Assembly: GCF_002906855.1 (NCBI RefSeq) | Contig: NZ_MINI01000028.1 | Span: 806,001 to 870,000, forward strand | Reading direction: 5' to 3' | DNA length: 64,000 bases | Origin: Pseudomonas putida | GTDB taxonomy: Bacteria > Pseudomonadota > Gammaproteobacteria > Pseudomonadales > Pseudomonadaceae | Shown: positions 63,479 to 64,000 of the stretch, in pieces | How positions within the stretch are numbered: position 1 is the first letter of the stretch | Layout of the letters: each line of letters opens with the position of its first letter | Notes under the pieces: generated by a model | Databases searched by the model: none | Told to the model about the DNA's origin: nothing | Seen by the model: only the letters and a program-made list of their open reading frames with translations | Program-made: the position numbers and the translations under genes

Positions 63479-64000
63479 GTGTTCAAACATGTCGATGCCT
63501 ATGCCGGCGACCCGATCCTCTCGTTGATGGAAACCTTCAAGGCCGACCCGCGCGCCGACAAGGTCAACCTGAGTATCGGCCTGTATTACGATGAGGCCGG
63601 TGTGGTGCCGCAGCTGGCAGCGGTGGATGCGGTGGAAAAGCGCATTGCCGGCCAAGCCCATGAAGCCTCGCTGTACCTGCCGATGGAAGGCCTGGCCAGC
63701 TACCGCCAGGCGATCCAAGCGCTGCTGTTCGGTGCCGACCACCCGGCCGTGACCGGCAAGCGCGTGGCCACCGTGCAGACCGTTGGCGGCTCCGGCGCGT
63801 TGAAAGTCGGTGCCGACTTCCTCAAGCGCTATTTCCCGCAGTCGGAAGTCTGGGTCAGTAACCCGACCTGGGACAACCACCGCGCCATCTTCGAAGGTGC
63901 CGGGTTCAAGGTGCACACCTACCCATACTTCGACCAGGCCAGCCGTGGCGTCGACTTCGACGGCATGCTGCAGACCCTGCAGGGCCTGCCGGCCAACAGC
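63479..64000 (+). CDS. amaC: Aromatic/branched aminotransferase (AmaC-type), 5' part, runs off the window
   Basis: The GTG at 63479 follows AAGGAG at 63463-63468. The first 174 codons are open to the window end and read [38 protein letters not shown] and [15 protein letters not shown], the hallmark of class-I aspartate/tyrosine aminotransferases (TyrB-like). The PLP Lys lies beyond the window. In P. putida the gene next to dpkA is AmaC, which starts D-lysine transamination. The assignment to D-lysine rests on position. Confidence 0.85.
   Translation, partial: MFKHVDAYAGDPILSLMETFKADPRADKVNLSIGLYYDEAGVVPQLAAVDAVEKRIAGQAHEASLYLPMEGLASYRQAIQALLFGADHPAVTGKRVATVQTVGGSGALKVGADFLKRYFPQSEVWVSNPTWDNHRAIFEGAGFKVHTYPYFDQASRGVDFDGMLQTLQGLPANS

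Overview
The window is high-GC, gene-dense DNA from a Pseudomonas, most likely of the P. putida group. Three things point there: a D-lysine catabolic locus of ama/dpkA type, a galactarate/glucarate operon beside it, and a bifunctional mannitol-1-phosphate dehydrogenase/phosphatase. REP-like palindromes of the 'gtaggagcgggcttgccccgcgaa' type fit as well. All assignments were made by reading sequence and recalled family motifs; no database was searched.

Layout. 1-6.5 kb: the tail of an SDR oxidoreductase, then a four-gene operon of three SPFH/HflKC-like membrane proteins and a P1B-type metal ATPase, two of the four with very His-rich N-termini. 6.5-13.5 kb: mtlD, a chemoreceptor, a DUF3144 protein, a PAS-GGDEF protein, an isochorismatase-like hydrolase and a membrane protein. 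13.7-15.9 kb: a three-gene MNIO RiPP (bufferin/oxazolin-type) operon whose secreted precursor carries six EGKCG motifs fused to an EF-hand domain. 16-19.2 kb: a lower-GC patch with a three-gene operon of unknown function and a broken 3' fragment of a bamA-like gene. 19.2-24 kb: a LysR regulator divergent from an amidohydrolase/MFS/SDR/isomerase-like set that looks like a sugar-acid pathway; its MFS gene is frameshifted as given. 24-27.4 kb: a glycine-zipper protein, a DHA2 efflux pump with TetR regulator, and a small unknown gene. 27.6-34 kb: pqiA-pqiA-pqiB-pqiC lipid-transport operon, a diguanylate cyclase and a solute-binding-like protein. 33.9-39 kb: a molybdenum hydroxylase operon (2Fe-2S subunit, Mo subunit, triheme cytochrome c, XdhC). 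39-48.6 kb: an OsmC-YcaO fusion, small envelope proteins, a sorbosone-dehydrogenase-like lipoprotein, a YdcZ transporter, a LysR regulator, a TsuA-like thiosulfate permease with an OsmC protein, and a decayed LysR gene. 48.8-55.4 kb: the hexarate operon kdgD-MFS-garD-ketoglutarate semialdehyde dehydrogenase with its convergent GntR regulator. 55.4-64 kb: a 58-bp perfect inverted repeat, a class-I amidotransferase-like hydrolase, and the D-lysine locus (ABC transporter, amaD, rpiR regulator, divergent dpkA and amaC).

The best candidate for an under-described system is the EF-hand-fused EGKCG RiPP operon at 13.7-15.9 kb. It has precursor, MNIO enzyme, DUF2063 partner and an intercistronic hairpin, but no DoxX gene. 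The SPFH/P-type ATPase operon at 0.5-6.5 kb is second. Its ATPase combines a CPC motif in TM6 with an HNxxT motif in the last membrane segment, so its metal cannot be assigned to a textbook subclass.
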